DNA of 64,000 nt from Peribolospora baueri (Eukaryota > Basidiomycota > Peribolosporomycetes > Peribolosporales > Peribolosporaceae), in the NCBI GenBank assembly GCA_029717555.1, contig JAMDHS010000004.1, positions 248,001-312,000 on the forward strand, read 5' to 3'. Below, piece by piece: positions 11,231-20,985 of this stretch. Under the pieces are notes generated by a model. It made no database searches. It was given only the letters and a program-made list of their open reading frames with translations, and was not told the DNA's origin. The position numbers and the translations under genes are program-made. How positions within the stretch are numbered: the stretch's first letter is position 1; every line of letters starts with the position of its first letter.

Positions 11231-11543
11231 TGTGACTTCAACGACAGCGAGTCCTCGGCTCCACAGCGGTTATCGTGGTGCGTGATGGAGCGTAAATGGT
11301 GTTGAAAGGAGGCTGATGGGCCCTCCACCTCCACACGAGCCATTCCACTGAATCCAAATACAGTCCACCTCCACCTCGAGTCCAGGAATGTGACTTGAAC
11401 GACAGCGAGTCCTCGGCTCCACAGCGGTTGTCGTGGTGCGTGATGGAGCGTAAATGGTGTTGAAAGGAGGCTGACGGGCCCTCCACCTCCACACGAGCCA
11501 TTCCACCGAATCCAAATACAGTCCACCTCCACCTCGAGTCCAG
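11231..11543. repeat. Two-copy 158-bp direct tandem repeat
   Basis: Copy 1 spans 11231-11388 and copy 2 spans 11389-11543, both beginning TGTGACTT and ending with CTCGAGTCCAG (copy 1 continues three bases further). I count about four substitutions between them, so the duplication is recent or kept similar. It lies 186 nt before the start of the short-chain dehydrogenase and contains repeated CCACCTCCAC strings. Open frames crossing it on the minus strand are repeats of one another and not genes. Confidence 0.9.
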
Positions 11544-11728
11544 ACAGCCGTCCTTGGCGTCCGAGACATAAATACGGCTCCCTATGCATTCGTAAACCCG
11601 TCCAGAAACTTGTTTGCTCATTCCCTCTTCTCCTTCACCACAGCAAGCGGCCACGCCACTCTGGCCTCTTCGGTCCACACGCACGACCAAGACTTCCACT
11701 TCTTCCCCCCACCAACTCGACAAGCTTA

Positions 11729-12931
11729 ATGGCACCCCTCGTCTGGCTCGTCACTGGCTCTTCGGCCGGCTTTGGCGAAGCCTTTGTGCTGCAAGCCCTA
11801 GCTCGGGGCGATAAGGTGATCGCGACGGCGCGGGACGTGGCCAAGCTCGAACGCGTCAAGGCGCGGGGCGCGGACGTGGTCCCGCTGGACGTCACCAGTC
11901 CGCTGGAGAGCCTGCACAAGACGGCCGAGGAGGCCGTCGCAATTCACGGGAGGGTGGACGTGCTCGTCAACAACGCCGGATACGTGCTGTTCTCGACCGT
12001 CGAGGAGGCTACGTGAGTACGAGGGGACGCGGTGCGGTAGAGCGCGGTGCGGTAGAGTCGCCTGTCGCACGTCCTTTGCAGTCCACGTTGAGACACTTCC
12101 CTCTTTCTCACGTTCAGGCCAGAAGAGACGCAGAAGATCATGGACACGAACGTCTGTGAGTTCCCCGTCTGACTCACTGTGTGCCTCTGTCGATTCGTCG
12201 TCCTAGGTCACCTTTGCGGACGTCCCATTCACCCTTCCCATCCGCTCCTCCTTTCCCACCCTCCTCTCGCCTCAGTCGGCCTGGTCAATGTCACCCGCGC
12301 CTTTCTGCCATACATGCGCAAACGTAGATCTGGGACGATCGTCAACGTGAGCTCTCTCGCCGGCTTGAGGACCTTTCCAGGAAGCTCGCTGTACAGCATG
12401 ACCAAATGTGCCGTCGAAAGTGGGTATATGTTCGTTCCGCCTTTGTGTTCCCGCCCTTCGCCTCCGATCGTTCTTCCTCTCCGTTCCATCGGCCAAAGCT
12501 GGCGCTGACTCCGCCTCTCATCGTCCCTCTCCCTAGGCATGTCCGAAGGTCTCTCCGAGGAGGTGGCCCCCTTCGGCATCCGCGTCTTCATCCTCGAACC
12601 GGGCGTCTTCCGCACGCGCTTCCTTTCCAAGGAGTCGATCACTTATTCGACCAACAGGATCGAAGACTATGACAAACTGAACAAAGACACCCGCACCTTC
12701 TCCGACCTCTCGGGCAAGCAGGCAGGAGACCCGAACAAGGCGGTCACGAGGGTCATTGAAGCAGTAACGGGGACGGGGATGTACGCCGACGGGAGGGAAC
12801 CGGAGTTGAGGATCGTGGTGGGCCGCGACTGTCTTGCCGGCGGCCAGGCGGCCTTGGAGGAGAAGCTGAGGCAGGTCGTCGCTCGCCGAGACGTGGCGGA
12901 AAGCACGGACCACGACGATGTCGCGCACTGA
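11729..12931 (+). CDS. Short-chain dehydrogenase/reductase (classical SDR)
   Basis: NAD(P)-dependent oxidoreductase of 286 residues in four exons: 11729-12012, 12118-12155, 12276-12419 and 12537-12931. The Rossmann dinucleotide motif is TGSSAGFG near residue 9, followed by NNAG, the catalytic Ser in NVSSLAG and the YSMTK Tyr-Lys pair. The small second exon encodes PEETQKIMDTNV, and the next exon continues FGLVNVTRAFLPYMR, as in family members. After the active site comes EPGVFRTRF, the usual region following the PG motif. There is no signal or membrane segment, so it is probably cytosolic. The substrate is not predictable. The promoter contains the 158-bp repeat. Confidence 0.92.
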
Positions 12932-13308
12932 GCGCCCGCCGTTATGGACGGGTAGGGTCGGGCCCTCACGCCATCTGTCCCTTCCCCGGTTACCGTCCCG
13001 AATAGAGTACGTTCCCCGTCTCCATCTTACTCTCGCTCTGCTTCTGGCGCTCGACTCGAGCGATGGCCGCCAAGGGTTTAACTTCCATTAATGGAATAAA
13101 ATATTTTTCGCAAATTTTGTGTAATTGAAGAAGTCTAATAGGATTTCGAATTTCTCCATTAACAGCCTTAATTATACGTATTAAACCTTCTTTATGATGA
13201 GGAGGTCCCAGTTCCTGCACCTCCCATCTGTACCGAAACAGCAGCGTGCAACATCTAAATGCCCCCCTCTTCTTCCTGCAATCCATAGTGGACAGCTGAA
13301 GGGCCGAG
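12932..13308. other. Convergent intergenic region
   Basis: Joins the 3' ends of the dehydrogenase (plus) and RPC25 (minus). The only structure seen is the AT-rich mitochondrial-like insertion described separately. Confidence 0.5.
13075..13240 (-). pseudogene. Nuclear fragment of mitochondrial DNA: LAGLIDADG homing endonuclease
   Basis: An island of markedly AT-rich sequence in GC-rich surroundings. Read on the minus strand it encodes YRWEVQ, then HHKEGLIRIIKAVNGEIRN and PIRLLQLHKICEKYFIPL. This is the linker segment between the two LAGLIDADG motifs of homing endonucleases carried by mitochondrial group I introns. Codons are A/T-ending as in mitochondrial genes. Neither LAGLIDADG helix is present, so it is an internal fragment of about 50 codons that cannot be functional. 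The simplest reading is a NUMT inserted between two convergent nuclear genes. Edges are approximate; the GC-rich part near 13205-13240 may be host DNA. Confidence 0.72.
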
Positions 13309-14583
13309 TCATGACATCTCCGTCTCCTCTTCACCTTCGGCGGTTTGTTCGCCTCCCCACCAGGCTAGCAAGCCCAGTCCCGGGTCAGTTATGGAGCCCT
13401 TAAACCACCAGTCAAGGAGAAGGAAGGACGGGACATCTGATTAGACTGTGAGCTAGAAAGCGGATCCCAGACTGCAGAGGATCGGACGGGAACGACAGAC
13501 TTACCGTGATGACATACGGTGCGAGCCTCTCGCCCTCACCCGATCCTTGAGCGGTGCCTGCGACAGCAGCGGTGGGCGCTGCTGGACCGCTGAGGCTACC
13601 GAGTGAGCCTCCGTCGCCTTTGGTAGGCCCCGGGTTGGACTCGTTGAACTCATCCCTTTCCACGCGGAAGCGGATTGTCTGATGTGGGTCTATAAAGAGG
13701 CGCTCGGACGGGTCGGAGAGAAGAGGGTCGTCCACGTGGGAAGGGTCGGACGGCTCGGGAAGCCAGAAATGAGTCGCTTCGGTATGGTCGCTGCGAAAGA
13801 AAGGGACGACGAAAGCAAAAACGGGATGTAGGTGAGGACGACGACGCAGAAGAGAGGCCATCGAGACCGACTCACAAAGCCGAGGGCTCGGGGAGAAAAT
13901 CGGCAGGGATGTAGATGTCGTCAAAGAAATCCATTGTTACTGTACGGCGCAAAAGTTATGGAGAGACGAGGAAACGAATGTGAGGAGGAGACTGAGCGAC
14001 ACAGCGGACAAAGTGACGATGTGCAATCACATACCTCTGACGTGATCCTTCGTCGCGCTCTTCACCTTCCCCACCAACACTTCGCCGACGAAAGGCCGAA
14101 AGACGACTAATCGGAAAGTCACTTCGAAACGGGAAAGAAACCACGACCGTATTCGTTTTGGTCAGGCTCGAGCCCATTCACCGCTAGAGACGTGACGAGT
14201 CGCTCACCTCGATGGTAGAGACATCCGTCTCCCCATCGCACCTTCCCCTCCTCAGCCGACAGGAGGTCATGCAAGCATATACAGAGGCCGATATTGTGGA
14301 GCACCTGGAGAACGTCACACAAAAAACCGTAAGGCCCAGCGGAGGACACAATGCCGTTCAAACCACTTCGAAAGGGGGCGAGGCCATGATTTCCACCTTG
14401 TTGGCATATTTCTTGTTGATCTCATCGGCTATTGCCGACGCGACGTCCTTGCCCATGTACTGAGGCTCAATCTTGACCACATCCTGGGACGAACGCCGTT
14501 TGCTCGTTGTCAGCGTCGTCGTCTTCCAGCGTCATCACAACGCACACACGTCAGCTCACCTTGACGTCGGTGAGAACAAACAT
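13309..14583 (-). CDS. RPC25: RNA polymerase III subunit Rpc25 (RPC8)
   Basis: Rpb7-like stalk subunit of RNA polymerase III, which pairs with Rpc17 and helps initiation on tRNA and 5S genes. Seven exons, all phase-checked: 14583-14560, 14483-14397, 14304-14208, 14121-14035, 13939-13876, 13790-13505 and 13398-13309, giving 244 residues. The N-terminus MFVLTDVKDVVKIEPQYM, then INKKYANK and IGLCICLHDLL, is the conserved tip domain. VTFRLVVFRPFVGEVLVGKV and MDFFDDIYIP start the OB fold. The end GSITDPGLGLLAWW is the family signature, followed by an acidic tail. The second donor (GTGGAA) is weak. It diverges from IRC3 across 218 bp. Confidence 0.92.
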
Positions 14584-14801
14584 GGCTCTGTCCGTCTCCG
14601 AGGCCCGGCATCGCAAGGCAAGTCGACGTTCCTCCCCTCAGCACGCCAATCGCGACCGCCATGCCATCTTCTAAACGCTGCGGCAAACCGCCTCGTTGAT
14701 CGCTCACACGGTCAAGGACGTCGTCTTTCACCACCAATCGCCAACAACGGCTCTGAAATGAAGCATTCGGGCTTCACCTGACACTTCCGTACTGCCGTGG
14801 G
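14584..14801. promoter_or_regulatory. Bidirectional spacer RPC25/IRC3
   Basis: A spacer of 218 bp separates the two divergent start codons. Both promoters must lie here or overlap the neighbouring leaders. No TATA box or named factor site is convincing by eye. Confidence 0.5.
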
Positions 14802-17800
14802 ATGGTGCGTGCCCTATCCCGCAGCGTCTGCTCGGGCCACCGAGTTATCGTCCTCGCCCAATGGCACGCCCTTCTCAATCTCGACGGCGGTCAAGCACAC
14901 GGAGCGGCCGGTCATCGCACCTCAATTTCCCCATCATGCCGCTCTTTCGATGGAGCGATCCCCACCCCGCGTGGACATACTATGGGTGCGTACTCCACCC
15001 TAGCTGCAGCTTCGTCTTCTAGGAAAGCGAAGCTGTGGAAGGGCACTCCGCCTCTTTCCGCGTGGTCACTCCGTTGCGAAACGACGACGGCCTTCTACGC
15101 TGGAGCGGCCGCTCCACACCTCACGGACGAGCGGGACCCGCAGAGCGACTCGCCCCTTTCCATCAGTCCGCACATGTCTCTCCGACCCTACCAGGAGGAA
15201 TGCATCGTTGAATGTATCTCCTCCATCGCGGCGGGCCACACCCGCATCGGCGTCTCGTCCCCAACCGGCTCAGGCAAGACGACCATGTTCACCCATCTCA
15301 TTCACCTTCTTCCACCTCTCCCTCCGGCTACGCGCTTCTCTGCTCCCGCCACGCGCGCTCTGATCATCGTCAATTCGGTCGAACTCGCCTTGCAGGCGGC
15401 CAAGGCCATGACCGTAGCCTACCCGGACAAGTGGGTTGAGATCGAGCAGGGCGCCAAGTACGTCGCCAGCGGGTTGGCCGACGTGACCGTTGCCACATAC
15501 CAGACGTTGCTGAGTGGGAACAGGCTGGACAAATTCGACCCGAGAGCGTTCAAAGTCGTCGTCGTGGACGAGGCGCACCACGCCGCCGCACCCAGTTATC
15601 TTCGGCTTCTAAGTTATTTCGATCCCAGGGTCGGTTCGAAGCGACCGAAGATGGCGGAAGGGCAAGAGGAAGATGAAGACGCAACGGGTGTTGACGAGGC
15701 GGAGGCTACTGCAAGGGAGGACGCCTTTTTGGCGACGTCGGCGAACGACTCGAAACGGGAGGCCGAATCCACCCCTCCGCCGACGCAAAAGGAGAGGCAC
15801 GTTCCTATCGTCGGTTTCTCGGCAACTTTCAGCCGACACGACGGCCTGGCGCTTGGCACTGTCTTTGACAGGATTGTCTTTCACAGGGATTTTTTAGATA
15901 TGATTCGAGAGAAATGGTGAGGCGGAGTGGATTCGTGTGACCATCGCCTCCCTTCGTCTTCCTAGTGATGTCATACTGATCAACGGTTGCTATTATGGAT
16001 CCCTCGTTCGGACACCGCCGTAACAGGCTCTGTCCAGTCCGCTTCACTTCAGTAAAAGCACAAGTTGATTTGGCGGCGGTGGAGATTTCGCGCGCGTCGG
16101 GCGACTTTAAGACTTCGTCGCTCGCTTCCGTCATCAACACTCCGGCCATCAATCGCCTTGTCGTCAAGGCCTGGCTCGAGAAGGCTTGGAACCCGTCCAA
16201 GGAGTCCACGTCCTCGTCCACCTTTTTGGAACCCGGATACCGGCGTCTGGGTGATGGACACGTAGACGTGGAGAAAAAAGGGGACGTGCCTGCGCCGACG
16301 ATGGCGGCGCGTCCACAGCGCTCGACGACGCTCGTTTTCTGCGTGGACGTTGCGCACGTCGAATCGCTCACTGACGAATTTCGAAGGACTGGCATCGACG
16401 CGAGATTCGTGTACTCCGGTACGCCGGCGAAGGACCGCGCGGTGTTGATGAAAGACTTTCGACAGGGGAAGTTCCCGGTGCTCGTCAACTGCTGTGAGTA
16501 GTGGAGAGAGGCAGAGATTTCCTGAAACTTCTTCTTGACTCGGGTTCGTCTCGACCGCCAATCCGAGGTCGCTCTGATCTGACCGTCATCCGCTCTCCTC
16601 TGTTCTCAGCGATCCTCACAGAAGGGGCAGACGTGCCGTCCATAGACTGCGTCCTGCTCGCCCGTCCCACGCGGTCGCGCAACCTCTTTTCTCAAATGAT
16701 CGGCAGAGGCATGCGTCTGTCACCATCCACGGGCAAACAGGACTGTATGGTCCTCGACCTCGTGGGCAATATAGAGAGGGGCGTCGTTTGCACGCCTACG
16801 CTGTTCGGGCTTAGCGTGGAGGAGGAGATTGAAGGCGAGTCGAGCGGCGTTTTACGAGCATTGAAGGCAGGACCGGTCTGTCCTGACCTGAGATCCAGCT
16901 TTTTTTTTCCCGTTTTGTTGTTCCCTTCAGAGGAGACCGTTGACTCTCTCACCGCCCGAGCGGAAAAGGAGCGTCTCGCTCGAGAGGCCTCTGCGTCCAA
17001 CGACGAGGAAGGCTCGGGGGAAAAGCGTCCTCCGTTCGACATTGCGGACCCTTCCAAGGTCTTCTTCATCGACTACGCCGACCCGGAAGCGGTTACCGCC
17101 GCGTTCGGAAGCAAGGGCAGTGGCGTCGTGGAGACGATGAGTCGGAACGCGTGGGTGAACTGTGGAGGGGACGTGTACGTACTCGAATGCAGTCGAAAGG
17201 GATACATTCGGGTACAGAGGGGCGGAGAGAATGACGGTGCCCGTGAGTGGGGCGCTTTCGTTGGTCTGTCCGTCGACGCGTCATGCGCTCTGACCGTCGT
17301 TTTTCTTCTACTGGCGCTCTCCATGTGGAAATGCAGCGTGGATAGCCTACTTTGTCCCGGCGATGCCTTCACCCACCGAGGCGGACTATGCGGTGGCAGA
17401 GGCGAACCCGCGCTCCCGTCGGGCCACCTATCCCTACCGCCGTCGCCAGAACGTTCTCCAAGCGGAGGAGCTGGCAGCGGCGATCCGGGGTGCGGACACG
17501 TACGCGACGACGCGCGTGTTGTCAGGTGCCCAGGCTGGGTACTTGAGCCGATGGGCGAAATGGAGGGCACAGCCTGCGAGCGAGAAGCAGCGGGAGCTGG
17601 TGGAGAAGAGGTTAGGCCTCAAGAAGAGCGGGTCGCCCCGGGGGTCTTCTAGGAAGGATGCGGAGGAGGAGGAGGAGAGAGAAAGAGAAGAAGGAGGTGG
17701 GACGCTGGGAGAGATGACAAAAGGTCAAGCGACCAACATCCTCACTCGTCTCTCGCACGGCTTGAAAGGGAGGATGGCAAAGATGGAGAAGGAGTCGAGG

Positions 17801-17887
17801 AAGAGGGAGAGGGAGGAGAGGAGGAAGGAGAAGGAGAGGCTGCGGGCTAGCGCTTCGATGGTCAAGGTGGGACCGTTGGAAAGCTAG
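14802..17887 (+). CDS. IRC3: Mitochondrial SF2 DNA helicase Irc3
   Basis: Superfamily 2 helicase of the Irc3 type, which remodels branched mitochondrial DNA. Five exons sum to 889 residues: 14802-15916, 16027-16493, 16610-16834, 16931-17242 and 17337-17887. A basic, Ser/Ala-rich N-terminus of about 125 residues fits a mitochondrial presequence; the core starts at [11 protein letters not shown]. Motifs: SPTGSGKTT (I), VVDEAHH (II, DEAH), GFSATFSR (III), [15 protein letters not shown] (IV), [20 protein letters not shown] (V) and QMIGRGMR (VI). A charged insertion follows the DEAH motif. The third intron appears to be a GC-AG intron. The C-terminus carries [13 protein letters not shown] and a Lys/Glu coiled tail. 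An internal ATG at 15174 would drop the presequence. Confidence 0.9.
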
Positions 17888-18324
17888 CTGCCCACCCGTT
17901 TCCGTCTCTTCTCTCTCCCACGTTTTTTTTTTTCGACGTGTGCATAGAACCGCTTTGTCCAGCGACGCCTACCTTCCTCCGCCTTCGGCTTCGGGCCACC
18001 TCGGCTCGTCGGTATGCTTAGCTTAGCTTATACCTCTGCAACGAGGGGACACGAGGGGAAGAGGTGTGATGCGTCTTAGTTATGTTTCAAAATAGACGAC
18101 TAGACAACAGGAAGAGGAGGAGTCGGGGGAACTTTGGAAAACGAACAAACAAACAAGCAAAGAAAAAAAACAACAACTATGCCTCGGGCTCAAGGAAACG
18201 CACGCTGGCAAATAGGGATGATGATAGAGGGGCGAGGGCGAAAGAAAGCGTTACGTTGCGCGACACCCAACTTTGGGGGGGGGTGGATTAAAGATAACGG
18301 CAACGGCAACGATAAGACGGGCTT
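17888..18324. other. Convergent intergenic region IRC3/antizyme
   Basis: Between the 3' ends of IRC3 (plus) and the antizyme gene (minus). It contains poly(T) at 17924-17934, a short TTAGC repeat near 18016-18028 and an A/C-rich stretch near 18150-18180. No gene seen. Confidence 0.5.
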
Positions 18325-19650
18325 TCAGAGCTCAAGTGCGACGAGAAGGAGGTGAGGAGCGTGAACAAAGGCCGAGGTGGTCACGACGTGCCCGCCGACG
18401 TAGAGGAGAGAGTGAATGAGTTGGGCTGCGGAAGACGAGCAAGGGAATGTAATGCGCGCCGTGGGTCTGGGTGAGCAGGTGCATCGATGGAGACAAAGTG
18501 AAAAAGACAGAAAAGGCAGCACTCACCGAGGTCGGGATGGGACTTGTCCAGACAAATGACCACATTATCGCAATGGAGCTGCTCATCAGCAACGTCCAAC
18601 AGATTCACTACGCTCCCGCGCAAATCCTCGAGAGCGGGTGGGCGCGGCTTGACATAGAAGGACCTTGATCCGTCGGCGCCAAAGCCGGAAACGCTCGATT
18701 CGATCATCACGCCCTCCCATTGGTGTTCCATCGCTTCGACACCGACGACGTGTCCGTCCACCACCACCGTCCCATCAGCGCAAATGACTACGTGCGCATC
18801 CGTCCGTTCTCCAACGCCCGTGTCGCGAGGGAAGATCTCCTTGGCGAATCCGGTGGCGAGAGCGGAAGGCGGGCCTTCAAGACGGAAGGCGGGCAGGGGT
18901 GCATGGTCCGCCTCGGGCGTTTCGGGCGGCGTCATGGGAGCCTGCGAAGCGAGAATGCGCTCTACGATCGCCGCGGCCGAGAGCGCGATCGTCCCGTCGT
19001 CGACGCTGGCCGGAGCAGGAAGGGAGAGGTGATTAGGAGCCGACATCGACATCGACGTCGCAGCAGCGGCGGTCGAGGCCGAGCTGACATGGTCGGCGAC
19101 GGCGGTTGTGGTGGGCGTGGTGGGAGGAGTGGGCGGGAAGGGAGTGAGTGAACCGTCGTGGCCGTCGGCGTCGTTGTCGTCGATAGCCTTGTTGGAAAGT
19201 AGGGGGTATGAAATAGAGGCCTCGGGGGCCTCGACAGCGCCTCTCTGCCTCTCACGCAGGTCGAGACGACCTCCCGGGATATCGGGAGGCATTTTTGCTT
19301 TATCGACGCTAAAAGCGATGCTGCACAGGGTTGAACGAAGGCGAGCTGTGAGCGGAAGGCGGGCGACAAAGGAAGGGAGACGTCGGTCACTCACCCGTCC
19401 CACCGCGCCAGACGTAGCGAAAGATTGGAAGTCGCCGGCCGAGGCTCCAGCGGCCTGGCCAACGACTGCCCCGAGCGCAGAGAGCTGCCCCTTCATGCCA
19501 ACGGCTGCGCCAAGGCCGGCGCTGAAAGGGAGAGAGAAGGGAGGGAGAAGAGCAAGGGTCAATGACGGCGTGCACGGCAAGGGGACATGGCAAAAGCACT
19601 CACGCGGGGGAGATACTGGAGACATGCTTGGAATTGGATTTGGAATTCAT
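18325..19650 (-). CDS. OAZ1: Ornithine decarboxylase antizyme, apparent +1 frameshift
   Basis: Antizyme binds ornithine decarboxylase and targets it for degradation, closing the polyamine feedback loop. Exons 19650-19604, 19521-19395, 19320-18527 and 18425-18325. ORF1 starts MNSKSNSKHVSSISP and, after exon 2 (phase 0 at its end), reads CAT CGC TTT TAG at 19320-19309: 61 codons and a stop. The +1 frame from AGC at 19310 is open for 294 residues. It contains MPPDIPGGR, matching the IPGG segment just after the shift site in animal antizymes, and the antizyme core: SRSFYVKPRP, LLDVADEQL, DNVVICLDKS, LIHSLLYVGGHVV. The decoded product would be about 355 residues. If intron 2 is kept, the ORF2 frame is reached without a shift. 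Confidence 0.85.
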
Positions 19651-20985
19651 TGCTACGGCTTGTACAGCTTGGCGGTGTTGAGAAGAGATGTGATGAGAGC
19701 GGCTACTGGAGAAGAAAGCGGGGGATAGAGAGCGAGTATGGGAGTGGGCAGTGGTGGAAGATGGACGGATGGATGGATGGCGGAAGCCCCCGGCGCCAGT
19801 GCTTGCCGCAGACGCCCGGTCGCGCGTGGCGGGTGCCCGCGTATGCCCGCTTATGCGCTATCCCCGTCTCACCGGCTACGCCCGTCTATGTCCGGCGCTC
19901 TGTCTCTGACGGCATCCTAGACGTGGGTGGCCTACTCTGCTCTGTGTGCCCTCCGTCAGCTTGCCGGCCAGCTGCAAAAGGCAGGTCGCAGATGACGACG
20001 TCGGGCGACGGGGAGAAGGCATGGGCATGGCTGGGTCACATATACGTATCACAAGCCACAGCACATCGCGTCGCTCCCTCCGCTTGGGGCAGCCTTGCTA
20101 TGGCCGAGGAAGAGCAGAGCCGCCCGGCGGCCGTCTTACTACACGTGCGTCCTGCATCCGCCTCGCCTCCGCCCCGCCCCGCCCTGCCTCTGCTTCTGCC
20201 TGTGTCATTGCCTCCGCCTCCGCCTCACTATGCCTCGCCGTGCACCCCGGCTCGGCTCCACGTGCAGGCGCTCGATAGGCCGATGGGACGGACTAGTGCC
20301 GTTTTTTTTTCTTTTTTTTTCTGCATGGGCGCTCGCCGCGTCGGTTCGCCCCCGCTAGCGAGGAGGCTAGGAAAAGGTACGGCCGGCGGCGTATGGAATG
20401 AGCCTGAGAGCCCACGACGGGTCTGTCTTCCTGTCTGTGTGCGTGTGAGGGTGTGTATGTGTGTTTGAGGGTGTGACGATGACGGCGACGGACGTCTGCT
20501 TACAAGCGAGACAGGCGGACGACACGGATGGGCGGCTAGCGCGCAGGGACGGATGAAGAGGAAGAGGGCGACGAGGAGTGGCTGCCCGGCGGAGACGCAG
20601 ACAGGCGCAGACAGCCAGCCACATACGTCGAACGCATACGTGTACGTATGTAGCGCGCTCGATATTGGACGACGAATGGTCCCAAGCGCATGCGCCCGCC
20701 GTGCCTAAGAACCATTCCCGGCGCCGCCCAGCTGGTCAGCATCTTATAACTCCTTCCCCCACCGCCCTACGTCGTCGTCGCCGCATTCAAGAAGCAGCGA
20801 CTCCACTCGACACCACCACTCCCCCGTCTTTCTTTTCCCTTCACCCCTCTGCCTTCGCGCCCGCCCTCTCCTCCTCTCCTCCTTCGCGCCCGCTCCCCTT
20901 CTCTCCCTCTTTTCCCCTCTCTCTTCCTCCGAGTAGAGCAGAGAAGCAAGAAAAGATCAGATAAGAAAAGAAAAAGCAAACCACC
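19651..20985. other. Divergent intergenic region antizyme/MFS transporter
   Basis: About 1.3 kb holding both promoters. A GGAT-type repeat (GGATGGATGGATGG) lies near 19762-19778. A poly(T) block is at 20301-20320, with GTGTGT-rich DNA near 20430-20470. A long CT-rich tract at about 20815-20940 precedes the transporter and ends in an A-rich CAAACCACC context at its ATG. Open frames here are compositional. Confidence 0.5.

Noticed and set aside
11116-11735. Minus-strand frames with repeated WTVFGF(S/G)GMARVEVEG-like blocks
   Set aside because: The blocks are the two copies of the 158-bp repeat read in three frames, not protein repeats under selection.
18962-19390. 142-codon minus frame overlapping the antizyme gene as a possible third reading frame product
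   Set aside because: It can be reached only by a 49-nt intron with an upstream acceptor; the product is Pro/Arg low complexity and lacks antizyme motifs.
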